A stretch of 64,000 nt of DNA from Sipunculus nudus (Eukaryota; Annelida; Sipuncula; Golfingiida; Sipunculidae): NCBI GenBank assembly GCA_026874595.1, contig CM049318.1, forward strand, positions 33,873,956 to 33,937,955, written 5' to 3'. Each line of letters starts with the position of its first letter. The first letter of the stretch is position 1. Positions 48,092 to 59,400 of this stretch are shown here, piece after piece. The position numbers were made by a program, and so were the translations under genes. Below the pieces are notes generated by a model. The model was not told where the DNA came from. It worked only from the letters and a program-made list of their open reading frames with translations, and searched no databases.

Positions 48092-49531
48092 CGATTCTAT
48101 TCATGATGAAGTCTCTTTCACTCTTGGATGACACTTGACGGTTCAGTCTTGCATACCCTGAGCCCCTGCTCTCATCTGAGGGACCACCAGTGGTTGCCGG
48201 AGAATAATTATACATCCAAGATGGACGAGTATTTAGCGTTGGTTCCGAGGATCTCTTGTGGATCTGCCTCTGATTGGTTCCCTCGCTAACTGGGGCTGTC
48301 GAGCTCCTGTTCTTCTGCTGTTGCGCTTTCTCAATTTCTTTCTGCGTGGGCATGTTCACATGAAGTGTTTTCCCAGTATGGTGCTTGTTTGTCCTATAAG
48401 GAGACGTCGGTGAAGGTCCAAAGGCAACGTGCTGGTTACCTCCTATATTGTGGTGAGTGAGGTACCCTGGGATACCTCTGTGGTCGTTCTCGCAAGGGTT
48501 TCTGGTTTTGGGTCTGGCACCTCCCATGGCACTAATGCTAGCTTCGGCTGGGGGCAGCACTGCCTGCTGCTGCTCCGGGCGTGGGCATTCTATTACTGTG
48601 TGCAACGTACTGAGAAACTCTGGTAGCTGTGGAATACGGAAATTCACTCCAGAGGGGTTGTTGCAGACAAGAGGTGCCTCGGTATTACTGTGCTGGAAAT
48701 CCACGATGTTTCTGGTCAGTGGTCCAAACTCCCTAAGGGGTCTTGTGGGATCAACATATATGGATCTTTCAGGGTCAAACCTGTGACTGATTGAAGTTTG
48801 CGAGTGATCTTGGTCCACGTTAACAGGTAAAATTAAACTTGCAGTTTCACCATCTTCATCATCCTCGTAAATTTCTTGACCTGCAGTACCTTGCTCATGA
48901 TTATTCACTCCGTCAGATGGATCTCCAGCTGCTTGCACATCAAGTTTTTCATTGTTACCAACAATAATTTCTTGAGATGATGTTCCTGGGCCGTACATTT
49001 CAGAATCATCAACGTCAGGGTCGTTCCATGGCAAACCTGTTGAGTTGCGCTCCATATTATGCACGGGGCTGCGCTCACTGGTTCTACATCCTGGCACCTC
49101 TTGAGCAAGATCAAGCACGGTCAGTGGCACTTTCGGTGAAGTGAGCGGTCTATTAATCTGATCATTTGTAGGGATGGTGAGCTTCACCTGTTGTGAGGCT
49201 GACATTTGTCTTGAGAGCGCTGGGACTGCACGGCCTGAATTTGTGCCTGACATTCCTTCTCTTAAGCTCCCAGTTGTTTCTTCTGTTTGGTGACTATGCA
49301 CAGGTGCCCCTGTTGACTGGTACCTGCTCAATCTTGATTCATATCCAGTGGTAACAGACTGGTTTTCCATGGCAACAGACTGTGTTCCAATAGCAACAGG
49401 CTGGCTTACCATGGCATGTGACTGAGGTCCTATGGAAACTGAAGGGGGTCCCATGGTTATAGACTGTACCATGTCTAGATGTTGCTGAACAGATTCCACA
49501 ATTCCTGAGTGTATATTACAATTATCCTGAT
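48092..49531 (-). CDS. MAP3K14: NIK-like kinase, long Ser/Thr/Gln-rich linker exon
   Basis: A single exon of 1440 nt (479 whole codons plus split codons), entered after TTTGCATATGCAG and left at GTGAGT, both phase 1. It lies between the kinase C-lobe and the C-terminal domain. Near its start, about six tandem heptapeptides follow the pattern G-x-Q-S-V-A-M (49344-49469). It also has acidic runs (IYEDDEDGET) and basic, Ser-rich segments (RNSTGLPW, HKRSSEPT) that could be phosphorylated. No TRAF-binding motif is claimed. The linker is probably disordered. Confidence 0.8.
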
Positions 49532-50047
49532 CTGCATATGCAAAAGATAAAATAAATCAAAATTAAGTTGTTACTGTTGACTGATTTTATGAATTATTAC
49601 TCAAATGAAAAATCCAAATTTCCAAGACATTTCCAGACATTTCCTTAAACTGTCAAAGCCTTAAATGTTTAAATTCACTCAAAACGGATATTATTCACTT
49701 ATCTGAGAAAAATAAATCTGTTCAAACTGACTAAATCTATGCATATTGGCATCTTTATTACGACAAAAGAACTAGGAATATACACTTTTTATTATTTACT
49801 TATGACACTTCACAAGATAGCCTGCTCCAAAATTTAAAAGACAAAGGCAAACCGCAATCAATATAAAGAGATGTATGGCAGATCAATAATATAAATACAA
49901 TGTATACAACTTATAGGATCATGTGCATGAAATACTCAGATACATAATATTACATGATTACAAGAAGTGCTAATGTATTTTAAGATTAAACTGATCACTT
50001 TATATGAATGGACCAGAAGCTGTAAAAGATTAACATGCAGTCCTTAC
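49532..50047 (-). other. kinase intron, nothing recognised
   Basis: AT-rich, no repeat termini seen. Confidence 0.5.
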
Positions 50048-50192
50048 TTGTGGTTTGAAAACAAGGATCCAACAGAAGGTCAGCAGGTAATGGACGCTCA
50101 GCCTGAGGAACGAGTCCTCTCTCAATCAGGAGACGTAATCCAGGGGGTACCCAATTAGGGATGTCACAAATGGGAGGAGGGTTGATCCCAAT
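50048..50192 (-). CDS. MAP3K14: NIK-like kinase, end of kinase domain
   Basis: A 145-nt exon, phase 0 in after TGTTTACAG, phase 1 out at GTAAGG. It encodes IGINPPPICDIPNWVPPGLR and then LLIERGLVPQAERPLPADLL. In vertebrate NIK the matching part is SEPPPVREIPPSCAP followed by GLRKEPIHRVSAAEL: the same PPP, IP and R-x-x-A-x-x-L positions. This is the last helical part of the C-lobe, including the conserved Arg. Confidence 0.85.
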
Positions 50193-50735
50193 CTGTAAAC
50201 ACCAGGGAAACTGCATGAGAGCAATCCCTATTTTTTTCCTTAACATTGCAACTTTGACCACTGTTTCCCACTCATATTTTCTCAAGTCATATCTCCTCAA
50301 TTAATACACTACTGATTAGCTTTAAACACCAGTTTTGCCTTTTAAAATAATTCTTTAAAATTTGCTCCCTTGATTTATGTTTATTTGCTAATTCTATTTG
50401 TTTACAGACCAACTTTCCCTGAGATGATGCCTAAAAACCAATATATATACACTATTTTTCTCTAGGCACTTGCCTTCTGACTGACAATCATAGCTGCACT
50501 TCTCAAACTCTCATTCTCACTTCTGAGTAATAAACAAAACTTTACACAATATTAATAAGCACATTTTCATGATTAAATATTAGTCATAATTTTTACTTCC
50601 ATGCGATCTGAAAAAACACTAATTTCAATTAATTGTATGCTGTGGGAATCTCAACAAACATCATTCCTCCTATATAATGAGGACATCTCCCTTAATGAAC
50701 ATTCCTAGAATTTATGTCACAGAAACAGAACTTAC
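50193..50735 (-). other. kinase intron, nothing recognised
   Basis: AT-rich, no repeat termini or open frame of interest. Confidence 0.5.
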
Positions 50736-51007
50736 CACAAAATGTAGGTTATTCAGGGTTTGTCCGTATCTCTGTACCCACGGAGGAGAGCCTGACAACA
50801 TGTGGATGGCCAGGCACATGACTGCCCACACCTCCGAGCGGATATCATATTTTTCACTCCTGGCCTTTTCAGGACTCCATGCAATCTGTGCTCCCATCGG
50901 GGACGCCCCTCCTGGGGTTGTTGCCTGGTTCTCCGGTATTCGAGTTGCCACATTGTAGTCTATGACCATCAGCTGTATTGTCCCTGCTCTTACGATGATG
51001 TTGTCGG
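50736..51007 (-). CDS. MAP3K14: NIK-like kinase, activation segment and C-lobe
   Basis: A 272-nt exon, acceptor GTTACTTTCAG (phase 1), donor GTAAGT (phase 0). The split codon restores ADN after the catalytic loop, as in NIK. The metal-binding motif reads VIDYN, so Asp is kept but DFG is DYN. The APE position reads SPE. EVWAVMCLAIHMLSGSPPW matches the DVWSSCCMMLHMLNGCHPW helix of NIK closely. The activation segment is Gly/Pro-rich with two adjacent Thr. Likely a cytosolic Ser/Thr kinase; activity is uncertain given the altered motifs. Confidence 0.85.
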
Positions 51008-51314
51008 CTGAAAGTAACAAGTGGCCAGTTGGTTAAGCCTCTAAGTCGATGGACTCTCATATTTTATTGGTAGCCATTTTCATTCCTGAGGTCCTATAAT
51101 TATGGAACAAACCATGTAATGTAATATAATATAAAGCTTAATTTGGTGAAACTTAAATTTTCAGCTAATTATTATAGAAATAAGTGAAATCTAGTGAAAA
51201 TTAGCTCTGGTTACAGAAGTTTCTCTTGGTGTACCCAAAAGAAAATGAAATAATTGGCATTAAATAATTTTTGTTTAAATTTTTTTTTAAATGTTTCTTT
51301 CTGATTCATCAAGG

Positions 51315-52402
51315 AAACTAGATGTGTCAGAACAACATGAATGCCCCTGCTTGGAGCAAATTAGAAATATTTGTTAAAGTGGTGGGGTATAAATGTGGTA
51401 ATACCATAGGATCAAGAATTTTATCATTATCTCTTAATGATATAACAATGTACAGTTAATGAAGACCAAGTATGATGATGATTGGAAATTCCATGATATA
51501 TTCAGGAGCTGTGATACTGTCATTAATAGGTCAACTGGGACAAAATGCAAATTTGATCTCTAACTGGTCATTATCTATACATATAAAAAATTGGGCATAT
51601 ATCTGCATGCACTGCGAAAAAAAGTCCATACAAGTGCATTTTTCATGAAATTTTCTATGTTCAGGAGCTGTCATACCATCAAAAGTAGGTCAACCGCAAT
51701 GAAACAGGAACTAGATCTGTAAGTGGTCATGATGCGGCCACACACCAAAAATCAGGCCAATTTTTGTTGGCATGGCGAAAAAAGTGTGTACATGTGTATT
51801 TATCATGAAAATTCCAATTTTCATGAATTTTTATATGTTCAAGAGCCCTCATACAGTCAAAAGTAGGTCAACCAAGACAAATGTGAACCTAATCTGTAAG
51901 TAGTCATTATGTGCTCATACACCAAAAATTGGGCTAATTTCTGTAAGTGTTGTGAAAAAAGTCTGTACAATGTGCATTTATCATGAAAATTTATATTTTT
52001 TATAAACTTTTCTCTGTTCAGGAGCCATCATCCCATCAAATGTAGGTCAGCCAGAACTCAATCTGAAAGGGGTCATTATGCACCAATACACCGAAAATCA
52101 ATCCAATTTCTGCAAGCACTGTGAAAAAAAGCAATTATCATGAAAATTTCTATTTTTCAGGGAATTTTCTTTGATCAGGTGCAATCATATGGTCAAAAGT
52201 AGGTCAACTGTGACCAGACACAAACTAGATGTGTAACTGGTCATTATCTGCCCGCACACCAAAAATCAGGCAAATATCTGCAGGCACTGCAAAAATTTCT
52301 GTACAACTGTTTGATTTTAGAATGATGGAATGATCGAAGGTCGGAATGGTGGACATGGGTAGAACTATATGCCCTGGCTAATTTGTGGCGGGGGCATAAA
52401 AA
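51315..52402 (+). mobile_element. P2 element, long copy
   Basis: Starts AAACTAGATGTGTCAGAAC and ends TTTGTGGCGGGGGCATAAAAA, with about six tandem units of 150-180 bp (AGTAGGTCAACC, TCATGAAATTTTCTATGTTC). It fills most of the 1.6-kb kinase intron and is antisense to the gene. The 5' ATGCCCCTGC is the near inverse of the 3' GGGGGCAT. Confidence 0.8.
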
Positions 52403-52624
52403 GGATAACAAATATGACACTATGTAAAGCTTAATTTGTTCTACTGTCAAATGACCAAAAAAAGTATAAAATTTGCAGCTGATAGCTGAAACCATTCTGA
52501 AGCATCTAGTGGCAAAAAACACACATTTGTAGTAGAAGAATACATTAAACTGCAAAATGTTGAGATCTGCAGTCATAAAAAGTTTTGACCAAAATTCTAA
52601 AGCTTAAAATGATTCTTAACCTAC

Positions 52625-52756
52625 CTTTGAGGTCCTCATGGAGCACCCTCTTCTCCTGCAGGTAAACCAAGAACTGTAGCAGCTGCTGTATATAAACTGT
52701 TGTAGTTCTTGCGTTCAGGTGTTCATGTCTCTCTATAAGCTGGGTCAACGTCTCAC
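52625..52756 (-). CDS. MAP3K14: NIK-like kinase, catalytic loop exon
   Basis: A 132-nt exon, acceptor GTACTGAAG (phase 1), donor GTAGGT (phase 1). It encodes ETLTQLIERHEHL, a helix ending FLVYLQEKRVLHEDLK and the first base of the next Ala codon. The catalytic motif is HED-LK-ADN: the base Asp and following Lys and Asn are kept, and the usual Arg of HRD is Glu (NIK of vertebrates has Gly here). The glycine loop and ATP-binding Lys must lie in exons further right. None was found up to 64,000, so the upstream intron is at least 11.2 kb. Confidence 0.8.
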
Positions 52757-52883
52757 CTTCAGTACAAAAACAATAATGATCAACTGAAAAAAAAATTGCC
52801 CAAAATGTTAAAACAGCTTTCACTATTTACCTCTGAAACTCTTATAAATTTATATTAAATTGTAAAAGCCTTCAATTCATATA

Positions 52884-52888
<5 letters not shown>

Positions 52889-52950
<62 letters not shown>
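52889..52950. repeat. (AT)n microsatellite
   Basis: Long pure AT run in the kinase intron. Confidence 0.95.
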
Positions 52951-52956
<6 letters not shown>

Positions 52957-53127
52957 CCAGAAAACTTCAACTTGATAAAACTACAAACTGAAATTTATAA
53001 ATTCACAAGTTTTGCTAATACATCTGGAATCAGCTGCCTGTTTATGTATTTACACAAACATGTTAATCAAACATATTATATTAAGGGTAGGAGCTTTAAA
53101 TTTAAAAATATATAAATGTAATCCCAG

Positions 53128-54168
53128 ACTAGAATATCAGCAGAAGCTGACAAAAGCCCTCAGCCCAAAGAACAGTGTTTAGAGGTTGTAACAGTGACAA
53201 GTACTAAATATCTGTTCTCACATGGATGTATATCTGTACATGTCTCAGTTATAAATTTAAAATGGAGAGGTATGTACCATGACTCATAACAATCCATCAA
53301 ATGCTTCCTGAAAATAAGCTTCTAAGTTTTATTCTATTATAAGCTCTGTGACCTTGAAAAGCAGGTCAAGGTCACCCATCTTCGAAATTGACTGAGATTT
53401 TGTTGATATGCATCTTCACCAAAGAAATAAAATTCCTATTGTGAATCCTTTTAGAGATATCCTGCCCACAAGGCCAAAATTGAAAAATCCAAGAAAAATT
53501 CATTAAAAATCAGAAATTGCAGGTGGCGCCCCCAAACTTGTGCAGCAGTTACAGACCATCAGTCCCTATGACAATAGTAAGTATTGTGAAAATCCACCCA
53601 ATGGTTCCTGAGAAATAAGCTTCTAAATGTTTTTTCTATAATCAGCTCTAAAACGTAGAAAAAAAGGGTCAAGTTCACCCATCTTCGAACTTGACCAAGA
53701 TTTTGTCAATATACATCTTCACCGAAAAAATAAAATTCCTACGGTGAATCCTTTTGGAGATATCCCGCTCACAAGCCCAAAGTTGAAAAATCCGATAAAA
53801 ATTCATTAAAAATCAGAAATTGTAGGTGGCGCCACCAAACTTGTGTAGCAGGTACAGATTATCAGTCCCAATAATCATAGTAAGTTTTGTGAAAATCCAC
53901 CAAATGGTTCCTGAGTAATAAGCATCTAAGTGTTTTTCTATAATAAGCTCTAAAATGTAGAAAAATAGGTCAAGGTCACCCATCTTCGAACTTGACCGAG
54001 ATTTTGTCGATATACATCTTTACCCAGGAAATAAAATTCTGACGGTGAATCCTTTTCAAGATATCCCGCTCACAAGGTAAAAGTTAACGGACGCCGGACG
54101 GACGGACGGACGGACGGACAGCTTGGGTGACGACAATAGCCCATCAGCCTAAGGGCTGAGGGCTAAAA
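53128..54168 (+). mobile_element. P3 element, copy B
   Basis: Starts ACTAGAATATCAGCAGAAGC with GCCCTCAGCC. About three core units of 300 bp follow (TCAAGGTCACCCATCTTCG at 53366 and 53970), then CGGACGGACGGACGGACGG, CTTGGGTGACGACAATAGC and the hairpin CAGCCTAAGGGCTGAGGGCTA. Core units carry GGTGGCGCC(A/C)CC, a word also found in P1. Antisense to the kinase gene. Confidence 0.8.
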
Positions 54169-54937
54169 GTGTCACCTTGATAAAAATACAAACTGACATT
54201 TATAAATTCAAATTATTGGAATTAGCTGCATGTTCATGTATTTTATACAAACATATTAATCTGTGAATATATTAAAACCTTATGAACAACCAGTTCAGTG
54301 AAAGGTTAATTACTGATATTGTGCATATAAGAAATTCTAGTTAACACTCAAGGGTAAGACAAGCCATTAAATTCTGCAAAACGTAGGTCATGTAATTGTT
54401 CCATGCATTAGAATGTTAGCGTAGTGGCAACTCTGCACTATATGGAAACATACGGATATTCAGTAGAAAGCACTCTGTGTTGAGCTCTTCACACAGTCTT
54501 TATATGCACAAAGTGTTTTGTTTTGTTTGGGCTTAGTTTCTGGGGGCAAGGACAGGACAGGCTGGGATACACTGCTGCCAATCAGACTGCAATGCAATGC
54601 ACTACATGCTCTTGGATTGGCCGATCTGGTCAGCTGAGATGAAGTAAATATGGCTGCAACCAAGTGCTAGGTTTTGTTGAAAAGTGGGGAATGATTAGGT
54701 AGGCGAGCATCAGCATCTTATCACAGAGAGATGCTATGCCTTCTTTTGTTGCCAACAGGAATTACAACCACAAAAGAATTGGCAAGGTATTGTATTTTGC
54801 ATGTTGTTGACAAAGCACTATGTACAAGCAGTTGCATCATACATAAGTTGTGTATTACAGTGCCACCAGGTGCCAAAATACAACAATAACCATAAAATCT
54901 GGCAGCAGTCAGGCAACAATGTAATAGGCCACTTCCA
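54169..54937. other. kinase intron, unique sequence
   Basis: No kinase N-lobe exon was found on the minus strand. An open frame at 54460-54663 has no splice context. Confidence 0.4.
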
Positions 54938-55106
54938 TGCTAGCAAATAATCGAGATCATGAACTGGATCACTGTCCACATTAGGTCACTAATCTACATC
55001 TGTTTAGCCCACTGTAGTCTGCTTGAAATATGGTCGACAGTAGTTTGGTTAACTTATGTCCAGTTCACAGTAAACCAATGAGTACAGATAAATCAATTTC
55101 TAGTTT
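54938..55106. repeat. dispersed repeat shared with 3786-3950
   Basis: GCTAGCAAATAATCGAGATC and following sequence parallel the left copy. Diverged. Confidence 0.45.
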
Positions 55107-55114
55107 GCATAAGC

Positions 55115-55329
55115 CAAAAAAATAAAAGGTATGGTTCTCAGGCACCGCCCGCGTCAGTTTTAACCCCCCGCATCAAACAGTTTTATTTAGATTAACATCT
55201 TTCAAGAATATAAATTAATACAATTTTGATCAGATTACCTTTGAAATGTAGTGCTTTTACCTGTTTAGCAAAATAAATCTGTAATTTTCATGCTTTTCCC
55301 TGATCATATATTTTTATCGAAACATACAA
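55115..55329 (+). repeat. R330 repeat, left part, cut by a P1 insertion
   Basis: GGCACCGCCCGCGTCAGTTT through CGAAACATACAA is the reverse complement of most of 6300-6650. It stops where the P1 terminus ACAAGTGACCC begins and resumes at 60232. Confidence 0.7.
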
Positions 55330-56481
55330 ACAAGTGACCCATGGGTCATGAGGCTCAGCTGAATGGGAAGAGATTCGCAAAAAGGAAATTTTATCATCTG
55401 AATGGTAGTATATACCCATTCAACTGAAGCATCAAACAGATTAACCAACAGGCTGAGATTGTGTCTGTATTAATATATCTAAAAAAAAGAGAAAAAAAAA
55501 AAAAAATACAGGTGGCTCCACCAGTCTGCAGAAACTAATAAAAACACTTAATGGTCAATATCCATGCAAAGAAGCATGGTGGTCTCTGGATTAGTTGTTC
55601 AGATACTTCAGCATTTGTATCAAATTGTCCATTATCCTGAGGGATACTTATAGCTTGAGTCCTATAGCTTGAAGGATATGGGAAACAGAGACCTAATTTC
55701 AGGTTTCCACAGAAACATTTCATGGGCCTCCTTGCATGACAAGAATGAAGATTCTAGGTCCAGTTGTTACGATTTGTACCCTGTTGACAGATAACCTATT
55801 CTTTAAAGGTCTCAAAAATAGAGAAAAAAATTTGTAAAAATTTGAAAAAAAATAGAGGTGGCTCACCCAGTCTGCAGAAACTGATGGAACACCTCATGAT
55901 CAATATGTATGCCAAAGATCATGACCATCAGTGTTGTAGTTATTGAGATACTGCAGTTTTTGTATCAAATTTTTCATTATTATGGGGGGTATTTTGAAGC
56001 CATACAGCTTAAAGGATATGGGTAACAGAGACCTAATTTCAGGTTTCCATGGAGGCTTTTCATGGATCCCCCTGTTTGTCAAGAATGAAGATTCTAGGTC
56101 AAGTTGTTATGATTTGGGCCCTGTTCATATCTTTAAAGGACTCAAAAATAGAGAAAAAAATTCATAAAAAAAAGCTGAACAAATACAGGTGGTGCCACCA
56201 GTCTGCAGAAACTGATGAAACACTCCATGATCAATATCCATGCATACAATTATAGTTGTTCAGATACTTGTTTTGTATCAAATTTTCCATTATTCTAAAG
56301 CTTTACTTTGGAGCGCCATAGCTCAAAGGATATGGGTAACAGAGACCTAATTTCAGGTTTCCATGGAGACTTTTCATGGGTTTCCGTGTGTGTCAAGAAT
56401 GGAGATTCTAGGTCCAGTCATTACGATTTGTACCATTTTGACAGATAACTACATCCTTAAAGGTCTCCAAAATAGAGAAAA
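55330..56481 (+). mobile_element. P1 element, type I, 5' part of a head-to-tail pair
   Basis: Starts ACAAGTGACCCATGGGTC, lacks the 280-bp cores, and has about three 340-bp units (CAGTCTGCAGAAACT at 55523, 55871 and 56202). It stops inside a unit at AAAATAGAGAAAA, where a second P1 5' end begins (56482). Confidence 0.75.
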
Positions 56482-59400
56482 ACAAGTGACCCATGGGTCA
56501 TGACGCTCAGCTGACTGGGAAGAGATTCGCAAAAGGAAATTTTATCATCAGAATGGTAGTATATACCCATTCAACTGAAGCATCAAACAGATTAACCAAC
56601 AGGCCAAGATTTAGTCTGTATTTATATATCTAAAAAATAGAGAAAAATGTCTAAACTTTTAAAACTAGAATACGGGTAACCGACAAGTGACTACATGTAT
56701 CTGCCAAAATCGGATAGTGAGGCATGGATTGAGTGGCAAGGGGAAATAGAGTGAGGTATGTTGCATATTAGCATGGATGTCTGCAGCCTAAATGTGTATG
56801 TAGGTTGTGCCACCTACCACAAATCCAGAAAGCTGTCCAAGTTGTATACACCTGCAAAATTTTAGGCAGATAAGTCAAACCACTACATGTATATGAGCGA
56901 TTTTTGCCCATGGCAGACAAACAGACAAACACTGTGCAAAAATCTTTGCAGGTAACCCCTCCAGTTTTGTGTATGATAAAGACCTATGTGAGATCTAAAC
57001 ACATGCACAATTTTGGCCCAATCGGTCAAATGGTTCCTGCGATATGAGCTTGGATGTGTCCAGAGTTAACTAGAATGTAGGTGGCGCCACCTGTCATAAA
57101 ATCAAGAAAGCTGTCCACAATGTATAAACCTGCAAAATTTTAGGCAGTTATGTCGAACCACTACAGAGAAATGAGTAATTTTAGGCCACGGCAGACTAAC
57201 AGACAGACGCTGTGCAAACATTGTTACAGGTGGCGCCACCATTTTTTGTGTATGTTACAGAGCTATCAAAGGGCTACATTTGTATTAATTTTATTTCCTG
57301 ATCGGTCAAACGGTTCCCGAGATATAAGCTTGGATGTCATCAGCGTGAACGTGAACGTAGGTGGCGCCACCTGTCATAAAATCAAGAAAGCTATCCTGGA
57401 TGTATACACATGACGAATTTCAGGTGAATTAGTCAATTCACTGCAGAGATATGAGTGATTTTAACCCAAGGCAGATGAACAGATGGACACTGTGCAAACA
57501 TGGTTACAGGTGGCGCCACCATTTTTTGTGTATGTTATAAAGCAATCCAAGGGCTACATTTGTATCAATTTTATTTCCTGATCGGTCAAACGGTTCCGAG
57601 ATATGAGGGTTTATGAGTGGAAACAGACCCACAAATGGACACTGGATAGAGAGGAAAGGTCAGAGGTCAATGCAAATTGGTTAGGCACCAGTTCACATGT
57701 GACCCGATAATAGGTGTAAGTTTGGGAAAAATCGGTCCATTAGTCTCCAAGGAGCTCTCTGGAAACGAACGCCGCGGCGGCGGAGGAACTCGGTCAAAAA
57801 CATAGTATCCGCAAAACTTCATTTTGGTGGATACAAAAATACAGGCGGCTCCACCAGTCTGCAGAAACTAATAAAAACACTTAATGGTCAATATCCATGC
57901 AAAAAATCATGGTGATCTCTGCATTAGTTGTTCAGATACTTCAGTTTTTGTATCAAATTGTCCATTATTCTGAGGGATAATTTCGGAGTCCTATAGCTTG
58001 AAGGATATGGGTAACAGAGACCTAATTTCAAGTTTCCACAGGCACCTTTCATGGGCCTCCTTGCATGACAAGAATGAAGATTCTAGGTCCAGTTGTTGCG
58101 ATATGTACCCTGTTGACAGATAACCACATCTTTAAAGGTCTCAAAAAAAAGAAAAAAATTCGTAAAAATTTGAAAAAAATAGAGGTGGCACACCCAGTCT
58201 GCAGAAACTGATGGAACAGCTCATGATCAATATGTATGCCGAAAATCATGACCATCAGTGTTGTAGTTATTGAAATACTGCAGTTTTTGTATCAAATTTT
58301 CCATTATTCTGGGAGGGGGGGGGGGTATTTTGGACCCATACAGGTTAAAGAATATGGGTAACAGAGACCTAATTTCAAGTTTCCATGGAGACTTTTCATG
58401 GGTCTCCCTGTGTGTCAAGAATGGAGATTCTTGGTCCAGTTTTTATGATTTGTGCCCTGTTAACAGATGTTCATATCTTTAAAGGTCTCAAAAATACAGA
58501 AAAATTTCGTAAAAAAAAACGAACAAATACAGGTGGTGCCACCAGTCTGCAGAAACTTATGAAACACTCCATGATCAATATCCATGCAAACAAATATGGT
58601 TATCTCTGCATTAGTTGTTCAGTTACTTTAGCTTTTGTATCAAATTTTCCATTATTCTGAGCTGTACTTTGGAGTGCCATAGCTCAAAGGATATGGGTAA
58701 CAGAGACCAAATTTCAGGTTTCCATGGAGACTTATCATGGGTCTCCCTGTGTGTCAAGAACGAAGATTCTAGGTCCAGTTGTTACGATTTGTACCCTGTT
58801 GACAGATAACTACATCCTTAAAGGTCTCAAAAATGGAGAAAACAATTCGTGAACATTGAAAAATACAGGTGGCGCCACCAGTCTGCACAAACTGATGAAA
58901 CATCTCATGATCAATATGTATGTCGAAAATCATGACCATCAGTGATGTAGTTAATGAGATATTGAAGTTTTTGTATGAAATTTTTGACTATTCTGGGGGG
59001 TAATTTTGGGCCCCATAGCTCGAAGGATATGGGTAACAGAGACCTAATTTCTGGTTTCCATGGAGACTTTTCATAGGTCTCTCAGTGTGTCAAAAATGAA
59101 GATTCTAGGTCCAGTCGTTACGATTTGTGCCACGCTAACAGATGACAGCATCCTCAAAGGTCTCAAAAATAGAGTAAAAAATCGTAAAAAATCAAACAGT
59201 ACAGGTGGCGCCACCAGTCTGCAGGAACTGATCGAACATCTCATGATCAATATGTATGCCAAAAATGAAGACCATCAGTGATGTAGTTATTGAGATATTG
59301 AAGTTTTTGTATGAAATTTTTTACTATTCTGGGGGGTACTTTGGGGCCCCATAGCTCGAAGGATATGGGTAACAGAGACCTAATTTCAGGTTTCCATGGA

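Noticed and set aside
54460-54663. Minus-strand frame considered as the missing kinase N-lobe exon
   Set aside because: No glycine loop, VAIK-like Lys or splice sites; unrelated composition.
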